Shown one piece after another: positions 34,305 to 45,435 of a DNA stretch of 64,000 nt. Under the pieces are notes generated by a model. That model saw only the letters and a program-made list of their open reading frames with translations. It did not search any database and was not told the DNA's origin. The DNA is taken from NCBI GenBank assembly GCA_029448655.1, contig JACCLO010000011.1:620001-684000 (forward strand), given 5' to 3'. Position numbers and translations under genes: made by a program. The stretch comes from Wolfiporia cocos. Its lineage: Eukaryota > Basidiomycota > Agaricomycetes > Polyporales > Phaeolaceae. The first letter of the stretch is position 1. Each line of letters starts with the position of its first letter.

Positions 34305-36649
34305 TGGCATTCCTGGTACTCCTGAGCCGCCTGCTGATCTTGGCAGGGGCATGGACTCTATGGCAACTCTTGCGCATCCGCATGAAGGCCGCGGTCTTGA
34401 AGAATATACCTGGACCTCCGTCACAATCTTTCATAACAGGTAAGTATACGGTTTGCAGCGTGTAGTATTGATTCTCGATGGAGAGCAATCTTGCAGGCAA
34501 TCTCAAACAGTTCTTCACCCGTCATGGGGCAGGCTTCCAACGCGATGTTGCGCTGAAATATGGCTCTGTCGCCAAACTTCATGGATTCTTCAGCGTAAGT
34601 GGCGAAGATGGTCTTCAAAAGCGGATGTTTTGACATTGGTATGCGGGCACCCATAAGAACCCTCTCCTGTATGTCTCGGATCCGAAGGCGCTGTATAATA
34701 TTTTGATCAAAGAAGATCACATCTTTGAAGAGACGAGAGAGTTTCTGATGTGAGTCACATTAATCACGGACACTGAGTTGCCGAGTAATGCTCTCGCAGA
34801 TTGAATTCGCTCATGTTCGGACCTTCCCTCGTCGCCACCGAAGGTACGCCTCTTGTGCCTCTGCCGCAGACAACTTATCTATAGAGGATCCAGGCGACCG
34901 TCACCGCAAACAGCGCAGAATACTGAATCCCGTATTTTCCGTAAGCCACATGCGCAGCATGCTTCCGATATTCTACAATGTAGTACACAAGGCACGCACA
35001 GATCGGTGATCATCGTGTTCTCGACCCCGGTTAACATTGTTCTTGACTTGCTCATAGCTCCGCGATGCGATTGCCGAGCAAGTCGCAAATGGTTCTCGAG
35101 AGATCGATGTGCTTCACTGGGCGGGCCGTACGGCTCTCGAGATCATCGGCCAGGGAGGCCTGGGATATTCGCTGGAGTCTCTCACGCATAATTCTGAAAA
35201 CAAGTATGGGGATACTCTCAGGTCCTTAACGTCAGTCCTTCCTCTCATCAATCAGGCATATCCGATACTACGCGAAAGATTTTTATAGACCTGTGCTTCA
35301 AAATGTCGGCGTCTTGGCGCGAATTGCTCCGTATTTCGTGAATTTAGGTCCAGCATGGCTTAGGCGGTGGGTGATAGACACACTTCCCAGCCAGCCTGTC
35401 CAGACAGTCAAGACCATCGTCGACACAATGACCACCAAATCCGTAGAGATATACAAAGAGAAGATGGATGCTATCCAGAAAGGTGATGATGCATCGGTGA
35501 AACGCACTGGGGAGGGGAAGGATATTATGAGCGTTCTCAGTGAGTTGCTTGCATTAATTACATATGGATAATCGCCGATCGTGTCTCAGTGAAGGCAAAC
35601 TCGGCTGCAATAGAGAACCAAAGATTACCTGAAGATGAGCTCATTGCCCAAATGTCGTAAGTTGATTTCCCTTCGTGTACGCATTGCTTCGATTTTGTGA
35701 TCTTGTACACAGAATCCTCATCTTTGCCGCAATGGATACTACCTCCACCGCCACGGCAAGGACGCTTCAACTACTAGCAGAGCATCAGGATATTCAGACC
35801 AAATTACGCGAAGAGATTCTTCGGGCGGGGGCGGGCGAACATCTGTCGTATGACGAACTTGGCCGACTGCCTCTCCTTGACGCTGTGGTCAAGGAAACGT
35901 TGAGAATGTATGTATCACACATCTTTGATCTATTTAGCTGCTTATCAGTGGCTATATAGATCGCCTCCTGGCTCGGTGGTTTTTCGCGCGTTCGTGTCTC
36001 CTTATCATCTCCAGGTACAGTCTTGACACCTTGTATAGTCCAAATAGGGATGTAGTTCTCCCACTCTCGCAGCCAATCATTGGTATCAATGGTCAAGAGA
36101 TCCATCAGATTGCTGTACCGAAGGGCACAGAGATTCTGGTAGGCATCCTGGGGTGTAACCTGAAATCGTCCCTATGGGGAGAAGATACGCTTGAGTGGAA
36201 GCCAGAACGCTGGCTTTCGCCTCTGCCAAGTGCTGTCACCAATGCTGGCATGCCTGGGATCTATTCGAATATGTGCGCCTGATTCCCTACCCGTCATGCA
36301 ACGATTCTTACATTAGCACGACAGAATGACGTTTGTCGGCGGGAAAAGAGCGTGCATGTATGTCGCGTTTACCACTATCTCTGACCGTTGTACTCACATT
36401 CACGCAGAGGATACAAGTTTGCAGAGATGGAGATGAGTACGTGAGATCAAAGTCGATATATGCTGCGTCTGACTTGATATGGCAGAGATCATCTTGTCTG
36501 TGCTCCTGTCAAACTTCACTTTCCAGCCGACCGGGAAGGTTATCGAGTGGAATGTCTCACTCATATGGTACCCTACGCTAGGCAAGGATAGCAACGAATC
36601 ACAGCTTCCACTCAAGGTTGGGCTGTACCAAGCAGAGGATCATCAATAG
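34305..36649 (+). CDS. Cytochrome P450 monooxygenase (copy B)
   Basis: ER-anchored P450, 14 exons, apparently intact. Exon 1 encodes a hydrophobic anchor followed by NIPGPPSQSF. The C-helix region HRKQRRILNPVFS is at about 34900-34940, and the I-helix reads FAAMDTTST. ExxR is KETLR, the PERF-like site is WKPERW, and the haem loop is FVGGKRACIGY across the exon 12/13 junction. The last exon ends at TAG 36647-36649. Intron 5 appears to use a GC donor (AAG|GCACGC at 34991-34997; intron 34992-35057), where the paralogs have GT at the same place. It would take electrons from NADPH-P450 reductase; the substrate is unknown. It shares W-L-S-P-L-P with A and C. Its sequence diverges most in exon 10, so that junction is less certain. 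Confidence 0.85.
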
Positions 36650-37642
36650 GACCAGGGGACGCTGAAAAACTTAAAGCAGGCCACGAAGCACGAATTGCTC
36701 AGGGCGCTAATATATGACTACTTCGTTCTTACGTTGCTTTGTGCCGCATGATCGGAACGCAGAGATGGGAATTGGTTGCTTGATGAACGATTACCACCTC
36801 GCAACTTGGACAGCGTTCAAACCAGCCTGACAGCGAAAGAGGAAAAGTACCACGGAGTGTATAATGTTTAGAGAATGTGAGTGCCGCAGTATCCCACGAT
36901 CAAATTCTAGACCGAATCAACATCCACGCTTCTGAATGGTCGAGCCAAAAGGCGTCTATCGACGCTATCGTCTCAGGGACATTGGCATGGGGGGCTCCAA
37001 ACTCGCCGGCTTCTTGAGTCTCATGTCTCGAATACAGCCTGCACCTTGCGGCCGCCTACTACATTGTCGAGGAGGAGTGTCAATGACGAGATCACGTTAA
37101 TCGGTATCACGCAGTAACTCCGCCGTTCGGTGATTAATGGCCTCCCATCGTGAGAATGGGCTCGACAGCACATGCAGCCTCAGTGAGCAAGGTTATTATT
37201 CTGCTAGCCATCGTACACTGAATGTTGACACAGAACATGGTGGTATACTGCTGGTTGCAGTATTCTGGAGCGGGATACGCATCAGGAAACTGAGGCCATT
37301 CGCACACAATTCAATGGCCAGGACCTGCTGAAACTAGTTCCGCACCTGTTTATGTTCATATTCCAGCTCCGCAGCATCCTTCTGAGATGGAAGCACGGAA
37401 CAAAGCGACATGAAGAACGGGGACTTCCAGCTATTCCCGATCACCAGTTGTTGCATGATGCCAATGCCTTTATGTAAGTCCCGATTATGCGGCCCGATAA
37501 ACTCATCCTATCATACGTGATATTCGTGCATACGGGCCGTTAAGCATGTAGCATATAATTCTTGCTTAAGAGAGTTCGTCTCGCCAGAGGACGACCTGGC
37601 TGGGCTCTAATTCCCGTCTACGCTCACGATACAGCGGCGAAC
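36650..37642. other. Intergenic between P450-B and P450-C
   Basis: No gene or repeat recognised. The 993 bases include the P450-C promoter; GCATATAATTC near 37552 could serve as a TATA site about 90 bases before the ATG. Confidence 0.5.
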
Positions 37643-39970
37643 ATGTCTTTACATGAACTGCTCAGCCCCTTGCTCCTTGCGGGGGCCGTGTGGCTTGCAT
37701 ATAGGCTGATCCAAAGACGAAAATCACTTTCACGTTTGGACAAGATTCCTGGACCCCCTTCCAAATCCTTTTTCTCCGGTAACGAAACCACATGTCCCGC
37801 TGGGTGGAGTGCTTAACTGACGTGAAACTCAGGGAATATTGTGCAATTTTTCACTCGTGATGGCGCAGAATTCCAGAGGAAGGTTGCTTTGGATTATGGA
37901 CCAGTTGTGAAAATTCACGGAATGTTTGGCGTGTGTGATTTTGATCCCTCTTGATGTACTAAGGATACTCAGCGGTGGTGAAAGCGTCCGATGCTGTACA
38001 TTTCAGATCCAAAAGCGTTGCACACTATTGTTATCAAAGAGGAGAACATCTACACGCCGCCCAAACTCTTCACCGAGTACGTATTACTTGGTTCCTGACC
38101 AGAAGTCCCACTGACGATAATTCAGTTCGAGTTGGTTGCTATTTGGACGAGGGCTTCTTGCGACAATCGGTACGGACACAACTTTCATTGCTGTCCACAA
38201 CACCACATCAATTACCTCCCATAGGCGATCACCACCGGAAACAACGGAAGATGCTCAACCCTGTTTTCTCTGTCAATCACATGAGAAACATGTTGCCGAT
38301 CTTTTACGACGTTATCCACAGGGTTTGTGATAATTTGAACCTTGAGTGAGAGACGATCATGTTACTCATACGAACATAGCTTCGCGAGGCGATGGCGGTG
38401 CAGATTGGCAATGAGGCACGAGAGATTGATGTACTCGGCTGGACTGGACGCACAGCCCTCGAGCTCATTGGCCAAGGGGGACTCGGTTATTCCTTCGATC
38501 CTCTGACTCACAGCAGCCGAAATGCTCTCGGAGAGGCTATGAAAGCATTGCTGTGAGTTCCACTTCTTACAGCGCTGAATCAATCCTCATGTGTGTGTTC
38601 AGTCCCACGATCCAACATCTGGATGTCCTGCGACGATTTCTCCCATACGTCAGTGACTTGGGTCCTGCGAGGTTCCGCAGGGCTATCGTAGAGGCATTCC
38701 CCAGCAAAAGAGTGCAAGAAGCTAAGGAAATCATAGACACAATCGGCGACAAGTCTTTGAAGATCTTCCGGGAGAAGCAAGCCGCCATCCACGCAGGCGA
38801 TGAGATGCTTCTACGTCAGGTGGGCGAAGGCAAGGATATTATGAGTATTTTGAGTGCGTGGTATCGGTGACTGGTATAGCATATGACATGGTCTGATTGC
38901 TGTCAAAGTGAAAGCGAATATGGCGGCAGGCGAAACTGACAGGTTGTCGCAAGACGAGCTGATTGCGCAAATGTCGTACGTCATCTCGCGGTATTCTAGC
39001 TATTACTACGATAAGCTATGCTTGATAGCACGCTAATATTTGCCGCAATGGACACGACATCAAATGCCCTCTCCCGTATTCTCCAGCTTCTCGCAGAGCA
39101 CCCTGATATTCAATCACAGTTGAGGGAGGAGTGTCTTGCTGCTCGTGCGGCTGACTACTTGTCATATGACGAGCTGAATCGGCTGCCGTTACTGGATAGT
39201 GTCTGTCGGGAGACTCTACGCTTGTAAGAAAAAGTTCCTCTGTCACTCGGGACGTTGTTTCTCACAAACCCGATAGATATCCTCCAGCTACTCTTAGCAC
39301 TCGGGCGTATGTGCAAAATTCTGCTGCGCGAATCATCGTGCTGACAGATATACAGACCTAACAATGACGTCATCCTTTCAGTCGGGGAACCAGTGATCGG
39401 CATAGATGGCACAGTCATAACAGAAATTGCAATACCCAAAGGCACGGAGATTATCATAGGAACACTGGGCTGCAATGCGAAGAAGTCTCTTTGGGGAGAC
39501 GATGCACTCGAATGGAAACCCAATAGATGGCTTTCTCCTCTACCAAGTGCCGTGATTAGGGCCTCCATCCCAGGTGTATATTCGAATCTGTACGTGAGGG
39601 TTGTCCGATGCGTGAGATGTATCTGATCCGGACTCACTCGTAGCATGACATTCTTCGGGGGCAAGAGGGCATGCATGTATGTTGACTTCTTATGCATCGA
39701 ATCAAAATAAGGCGTCGCTGACTGTTGTATAGTGGTTTCAAATTCTCGGAGATGGAAATGAGTGAGCAGCCGTCCATATTTCGTATATCCATACTGATGC
39801 GGTGTGCAGAGGTTGTCCTGTCTGTGTTACTGGCGAACTTTACCTTCGAACTGACGGACAAGCCTATCGAATGGAACGTCGCGGGCGTATGGTACCCAAC
39901 TGTGGGTAAGGAAAGTAATACACCACAGCTGCCGCTCAAAGTTGGGTTGTATAAGAACAATCACTTGTAG
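37643..39970 (+). CDS. Cytochrome P450 monooxygenase (copy C)
   Basis: Intact-looking 14-exon P450. The ATG at 37643 is chosen because it places a typical anchor (MSLHELLSPLLLAG) before KIPGPPSKSF; the frame is open further upstream, but that would add a polar leader absent from the paralogs. Motifs: HRKQRKMLNPVFS (exon 5), FAAMDTTSN (I-helix), RETLR (ExxR), WKPNRW, and the haem loop FFGGKRAC then IGFKFSEMEM. The stop is TAG at 39968-39970. It is closest to B and A by the W-L-S-P-L-P segment, in tandem with B in the same direction about 1 kb apart, which fits local duplication. The I-helix has Met before D-T-T, as in B, where A and D-G have Thr. Confidence 0.88.
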
Positions 39971-40204
39971 AGGACTTTCGCCGCAGCGGCTGCTTTACTG
40001 TGTATATTCGTGTTATCAGGCGAAAACGTACATTGTAATTGGTGTTTATTTCACTTCCCCCAAAGCGGGTGACCTCGGCAGGGAAGAAGCGCAACGGTGG
40101 CCATTGATTTAATGCCAGATAATTTCTTATCCGTGCGACTGAGTACGTACGTCGGCTTGCCCAAAATCTCTTGAAGACAGTGTGAGGAGGAGCATCGGCA
40201 AAAC

Positions 40205-41170
40205 GCAAACCTTCATATCTAGTCCGCCAACTATTGTAAATACCATCTCGGTAGAAATACGTAGATACGAGCAGGAGGGACTTCAGTCAATTATCTTAAT
40301 CTGCCAACTGCCCTTCGCTTAAGAAATCGCAGTTGCGAGCTAGGTTTGCACGCAGATTAATCTGCTAACTGCGGCAGATTAATCTACTGTGACAATAAAA
40401 TGGTACATCCCGGATTCGAACCAAGGACCTTAGCGCAGATGAGAACAACAGCATCACAGCATAATTAGCCAACTGAGCTACAGTGCAGCTGCTGTTGCCC
40501 CCATTTTAAGCAATATATAGAGTATTTTGTAAACTTCATTTTCGCAGTTTAACATCTTCCATAACACAAATACAAAGTAAATCAAGCTACCACTATCATT
40601 GATTTCTGTATGCTTGTTGGAGCAGTTAGTTGCCTTGATGATTTGCGAAAATTGTGTGTAAAATTTGCGTTATATATATTTTAATTGGTCAATGGTACCT
40701 GTTGCTGCAATGGCTCAGTCGGCTAATTACGCTGCAATGCTGTTATTCTCATCTGCGCTAAGGTCGTTGGTTCGAATCCGGGATGAACCATTTTATTGTC
40801 ACAGTAGATTAATCTGCCGCAGTTAGCAGATTAATCTGCGTGCAAACCTAGCTCGCAACTGCGATTTCTTAAGCGAAGGGCAGTTGGCAGATTAAGATAA
40901 TTGACTGAAACTCTACCGAGCAGATACTATGTTCGGGTTACTGACAGGATCAATGAGGACAAAAATATAATTTGTAGGATCAACAAGGATCGAAATACTA
41001 TTTGCAGGATCAATGAGGATCGACATGTTATTTGCAGGATTAAAGAGGACCAAAATATTATTTGCAGGACCAAAGAGGACAGGTCTATGATTTGCAGGAC
41101 TAAAGAGGACAGATACATTATTTGCAGGATCAAAAAGGACGTATGTAATCACTGCAGGATTAACAGGGAC
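40205..41170. repeat. Inverted copy of the 29.7-kb minisatellite locus, with inserted foldback element
   Basis: Inverse complement of 29662-29945. The flank TCATATCTAGTCCGCCAACT is at about 40218-40237, and the 30-bp units (ATTTGCAGGATCAATGAGGA type) at about 40943-41165, seven or so copies. The foldback element 40275-40916 separates flank from array. Because the unit is 30 bp, both strands give long repetitive frames that should not be taken as genes. Confidence 0.85.
40275..40916. mobile_element. Foldback (MITE-like) element with tRNA-like arms
   Basis: About 215-bp inverted arms (40275-40505 and 40695-40916) surround a roughly 190-bp AT-rich centre. CGAGCAG lies on both sides (40268-40274 and 40917-40923), and the inverse locus at 29.9 kb lacks the element, giving an empty-site comparison. 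Each arm contains a tRNA-like module reading inward-to-outward. The right arm has TGGCTCAGTCGG (40711-40722, A box) and GGTTCGAATCC (40769-40779, B box). The left arm has the inverse of TAGCTCAGTTGG and of the same B box. The acceptor ends do not pair, so these are not functional tRNA genes. No coding capacity. Confidence 0.8.
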
Positions 41171-42514
41171 AGAATTCTTAATGATGGTATTCAAGGTGAG
41201 TACTGGCGAGGTGACACCATCCCCTCAAGAGAAGCTGAATGATAACGCAACAACCAACTACACACATAAAGAGCTGTGTATGGCAACCGCATTGCCCGTT
41301 GTAGCAGGTGCGGTGGACGTAAACATATGGCTAGTAGTCAGTCTCAGCTACTCAATGGCTTTGTGAGCAACCGTACAGATGAGTACACGTAGACCGTGAT
41401 GAAGCTTAGTAAGTTGGCACTGATGCCACTTGCTATAGTTCGGCAAAGTGAATGCAAGTGAGCCAAAAAAAGTAATCATACTTCCGTATCTGGCTCTCCG
41501 CTACACAAATGTCACTGTTACGTCACATCATGACGCCATCGCTGTCAAAGCCACGTCAGGCTGTTCGCGGCATCATATAAAGACCAGCTCCATCTACAGC
41601 TCTATGCCTCTGCCCTTTTTCTTCTTCCCTCACCATGCCTGTGTGCGATAACAAGGCCACTCGCATGTCTGCTGCCCCATATGAGTGAGTGTGTGCTCCA
41701 GTACCTGTACCTGTACGGCGTCATCATCACTGACGTTCAGCTTGGCTATGCCCACACCGCTGGCCGCCTCTTCATAGAGACTGCTCGCCGACTGGATCCT
41801 GAAAAACACTTAGGGCGGGCTTTGTGATGAGATATTAGGTGATGTCATGACTCATCATGCATACTGATCCTCTCGCCTTGCCTATCTAGAAAGCACTCCC
41901 ATTCTCCCAGCAGGTACGCCCCAGCCCTCCTACTTACAGTCCTACTCATCCCCCTGGCACACCTGTCTCACCTCGCTCTCTCTTGGCCACAGCAGGCGGC
42001 ACGCAGGCAGCACCACCGGCCCTCACGTCACCGCCATATATGCGCTTCCCTACACCTGAGTCCCTCCCCACACCTGTTTTCATTACGGACGCAGTGCATA
42101 TCTGGTGGGCAGGCCTTCTTCACCCCATCGTTCATGGCGGACGTTGTGACTGTGCTCATGTGCGTCTACCTTCTTTCCCTTCCTGCTCGTAGCAACTCAT
42201 GGCTGACATGCTCTGTACGGCGATAGTGAGCGCCGTGTGCGGAACATGCTTGCAGTGGTAGCAGCGCATGATATCTACACCACGCCCACAGCGTACGCTC
42301 ACGCTGATACTAAGAGCGCGCTGCCGCATGCGCCACGGGCGGGAGCGGAGGTCAGGGACTGCTGCTCTGTGGATATTTTGTAGCCCTTTGTGCTAGTAGC
42401 CGGCTCTATAAACATGAATAAAATCGAGCTTTTAGTAGCACTGCACTGTGTGGATACAATATATTCTAAAAGCTACAACCCCGGAACCGGTGTCCTAGAG
42501 CGGTGCTCCCGTGC
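41171..42514. other. Intergenic, no gene recognised
   Basis: No frame with a recognisable motif. Around 42393 a CTCTATAAACATG TATA-like stretch may belong to the LTR fragment beyond it. Confidence 0.5.
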
Positions 42515-42790
42515 TGCCTAGGCAACCGCTATTGTGCGGTCCTCGCAATAGCAATAGCAAGGGCCTCAGATAAGGTCCTCGCAATAGCGAGGGCCTCAGG
42601 TGAGGTCCTTGCGATAGCAAGGGCCTGGGCGCAGCATCCTTGCAAGAATGTGCCCCCTGGGCGCTTGCTATTGCGTGGACCTGCTACTCTAAGGGGGTTA
42701 TACATGAGTATATCGGTCTGGCTACATTTACAGGACCTGCTAGGTATATCTACGTAGATCTACAGTCTCACACTTCGCTGATGAGTGTAG
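42515..42790 (-). repeat. Inverted relative of the 28.2-kb LTR fragment
   Basis: The minus strand starts with TGTGAGACTGTAGATC (from 42772) and follows 28179-28450 closely, including the AGCAGGTCC motif, the CATGTATAACCCCCTTA segment and the tandem GCTATTGC-type units. A few bases beyond the LTR start also match the pol end (CATCAGC, AAG), so it is the junction of a second, otherwise lost retroelement copy. Confidence 0.75.
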
Positions 42791-42930
42791 GCGGTGGCCA
42801 TTGATCAATCTAGGTCACTCCGCAGACCGAGATGTAGACTTGTCGCATCCATCGAATACTGGTTGCTAATTTATCATTCCAAGGCATCCATCTGTAGGAT
42901 GCATTGTGAGCTTTCGCTGTAGTCTCAGTT

Positions 42931-43020
42931 CCAGACCTTATACCTGTGGCGCCTGCAGCCCGCATATGTCCGGGTGGAGTGCGGAAAACATATTGCAGGT
43001 GCCACTGGTATAAGGTCTGG
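42931..43020. other. Hairpin with 27-bp arms
   Basis: 42931-42957 (beginning CCAGACCTTATACC) is the near-perfect inverse of 42994-43020 (ending GGTATAAGGTCTGG), with a 36-base spacer. Confidence 0.75.
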
Positions 43021-43407
43021 TTTTGGTAGGGCGGGTGTAGGTGACCCCATCTCGTGACCGCGATTTTTTTTTGTATACATTTGTATCCCGCGTCAAGTAA
43101 CTACGACTAAATGTGGTGTTTGTGTATGTTACGGAAAAACGAGGCTTATGTGTGGGACGGAGAGAGAGTAGATGTGCGGCAGACCATGTGTAGGGTAGTG
43201 CGAAAGGGTAGGTATCTAGGAGCTTATCTCGTGACCGCGATACCAACGCCTACAGCGCGCGATGCAGTCACACTCACAAACGCAAAGCCTAGCTGGCCAC
43301 ATTTGTAATGTACTGTACCATCTTATAACCCAAAACATAATGTCTGAGCTTTACGATGATGTCAATGACTGTGTTCTCCGTCTCATCAGCCAGTATAGGC
43401 TCATAAA

Positions 43408-43451
43408 TCAGCCTGAGTATAGGAAGACAGTCATTCCTATACTCAGGCTGA
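43408..43451. other. Perfect 17-bp palindromic hairpin
   Basis: TCAGCCTGAGTATAGGA and its exact inverse are separated by 10 bases. It lies just outside the inverted-repeat element at 43455-44270. Confidence 0.8.
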
Positions 43452-43454
43452 GCT

Positions 43455-44270
43455 CATGAACGAGGGCGCCAGAGAGAAGTCCCCCGTGGGAACGCGGACT
43501 TTGAACCTGCCAGCGGCATCTCGAGTGAGCAACACTCGAACGACGCGCTCACGTGATCTTTTGGGACACGCGTCGCGTCCTGCGCTGCCCCGTCTCGCAG
43601 CATTTTCGTGCCTAGATACGCCATGTATGCACCTACCGATACTCCAGAAAGCGAAGATAACATCAATACCGACGAGGTTACGCCTCAAAGTCCTTCAGTC
43701 AGCTCTAGAGAATCCTCGCCCTCAGATGACCCTATAAATGCTGATATACAGGCGGAATCAGCCCATTCTGAGGCAACCGCTCGTTCCCCCACAGCTAATA
43801 TACCCCCTCCTCAGGCAAACGTGCTTGAAAGCCCATGACGGTGGTCACCGCATGCATATGTCCACCCAAATTACATGCCTTATCATCCCCCCTGCTGTTC
43901 ACACGCCATACATCGTCTTGCCTTGGCCAGGTGCAATTACTAAGAATAAGTCTTTCCCGTTGATAAGATCCATGCCGTGGCGAACTCGCGAGGTCGTGAG
44001 ATCTGACATTTCTGTTGTAGGAGAGCTGACAGCCATCCACTAGAGCCGACGGGAGGATCCGATAGTGCAGAAGTGTCTGAAGTAGACGGTAACACAGCTG
44101 ACATTATAAAATTGTACATGCAATGATTAGGCGGGTATCTGCGTGTACAAGGCCGAGACGACGCGATCGCCGTGGCGAGGACGCGCCAGTCACGCGAGCG
44201 CGTCGAGGGGATGCCGCCGGCAGGTTCAAACTCAGTGTTCCCACGGGGGACTTCCCTTCCCCAGCCTAGC
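43455..44270. mobile_element. Inverted-repeat element with B-box-like arms
   Basis: The region 43470-43570 (AAGTCCCCCGTGGGAAC, then TTGAACCTGCC, then GCGCTCACGTGA) is repeated in inverse at about 44160-44265. In the tRNA-like reading each arm has GGCAGGTTCAAA, resembling a B box, followed by GTTCCCACGGGGGAC. The enclosed 500 bases include short Ser/Pro-rich frames without motif. Ends and target duplication are not resolved. Confidence 0.6.
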
Positions 44271-45030
44271 CCGGAAGGCATTCCAACTGAGTCCCAAAAT
44301 CAAGGCACTTCAACCATATACACGTTCGCCACAATCCGAGCTATCCGAAGAGTCTCTGATATCAGATTGATAGCTGAGCAGGCGTGCATTCGCACAATAT
44401 TACTACTGGCACATACACGTACCAGCACGGCTGTTAACACTGTAATAACGTAGGATACACAACGCGGGTCAGGCAACGCTACAAGCTGTTCACCGTCTGG
44501 GTGCGAGACTACTTTGCTGTCGGAGACATCCGGATCAGATATTTTGTTACTTATGTTCCCACACATACAAGCTGATAAGAAAGGTTGTAACCGGAGACCT
44601 GCCCTAAAGCCCGAGGGAAATTTTGAAACCTTTTGCGTTCCGATTTACGCTCCAAGACCCACTACCTCACCCACTACCTCCGGTAGCGGGAATGTTCTTC
44701 GCACTCCGCTCGGGGTCTCCCGAGCGGCAGCAGCCACGTGCAAGGGCTGGGGACGAGACTACTTTCGCTGCATTCCTTGCAGAGTCAATTGATCCAGAGC
44801 ACAACACGGGTATTGTCCCGCTGCAATATTTAAGTCTTACCACAATCGATCTAGCGCTAATACGCCGCAAACGTCGCAACGGCAGTCAATTGGACGGACA
44901 ATGAGCTTCTCCCGTGGCCACCTCAGCTCCAGGCCCTACCGACTAACGGATAGCGTCGTGCTCCAAATGTGCCTGGAAAGCGATTGGGTAAACTTCGTCA
45001 TTGCATGACCTGTGCATTGAAATTCGATTG

Positions 45031-45061
<31 letters not shown>

Positions 45062-45344
45062 CACACAGCGAGAAATGCACACTCAGGATGCGAGTTTCTA
45101 CTCGTCCTGATGCCCAACTACACCCGTGCCGGATTTCCGCTGATCCGGCGGTGTCACCCCGCCCTTGAAATGCACGAATTTGATGAATGCCGAGATGTCG
45201 GCATCTTATGCCATAAGAACACGTACGGCTCAATCCGCAGAGATGCTGCTGACCTGATAAGTAGTAGACGCGGACCGAACAAATCAGCGTGCATTGGTGA
45301 TACAGATTCTGCTACGCCGTCGGCGATAGAGTCTGTCGAAATCA
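44271..45344. other. Intergenic upstream of P450-D
   Basis: No gene recognised. It contains a (TA)13 microsatellite at 45035-45060. Confidence 0.55.
45035..45060. repeat. (TA)n microsatellite
   Basis: Thirteen uninterrupted TA units, likely length-variable among strains. Confidence 0.95.
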
Positions 45345-45352
45345 TATATAAG
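45345..45352 (+). promoter_or_regulatory. TATA box of P450-D
   Basis: TATATAAG lies 91 bases before the ATG of copy D. Related TATAAG or TATAAAAG sites occur about 65 bases before copies E and F, supporting its role. Confidence 0.6.
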
Positions 45353-45435
45353 AGGTCAATGGGGGCGACGTTCCTTACCATCCCCTCTTCCATTTTGCAT
45401 TACTTTGTGTTCTACTGGGTTGGATTGCGTCAGAA

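Noticed and set aside
37562..37642. Earlier start for P450-C at 37562
   Set aside because: The extra 27 residues are polar and would precede the membrane anchor; the start codon there is TTG-like context and paralogs begin at the anchor.
40711..40791. Functional tRNA gene
   Set aside because: A and B boxes are good, but the acceptor arms do not pair and the D arm is not formed; the module also occurs inverted in the other arm of a transposon-like element.
40901..41242. Repetitive protein with I-C-R-I-N-E-D-R units
   Set aside because: A 30-bp tandem repeat keeps frame by length alone; both strands and both loci give similar artefacts.
43445..44453. Ser/Pro-rich host gene in several overlapping frames
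   Set aside because: Frames overlap on both strands inside an inverted-repeat element and none has a domain or consistent splice pattern.
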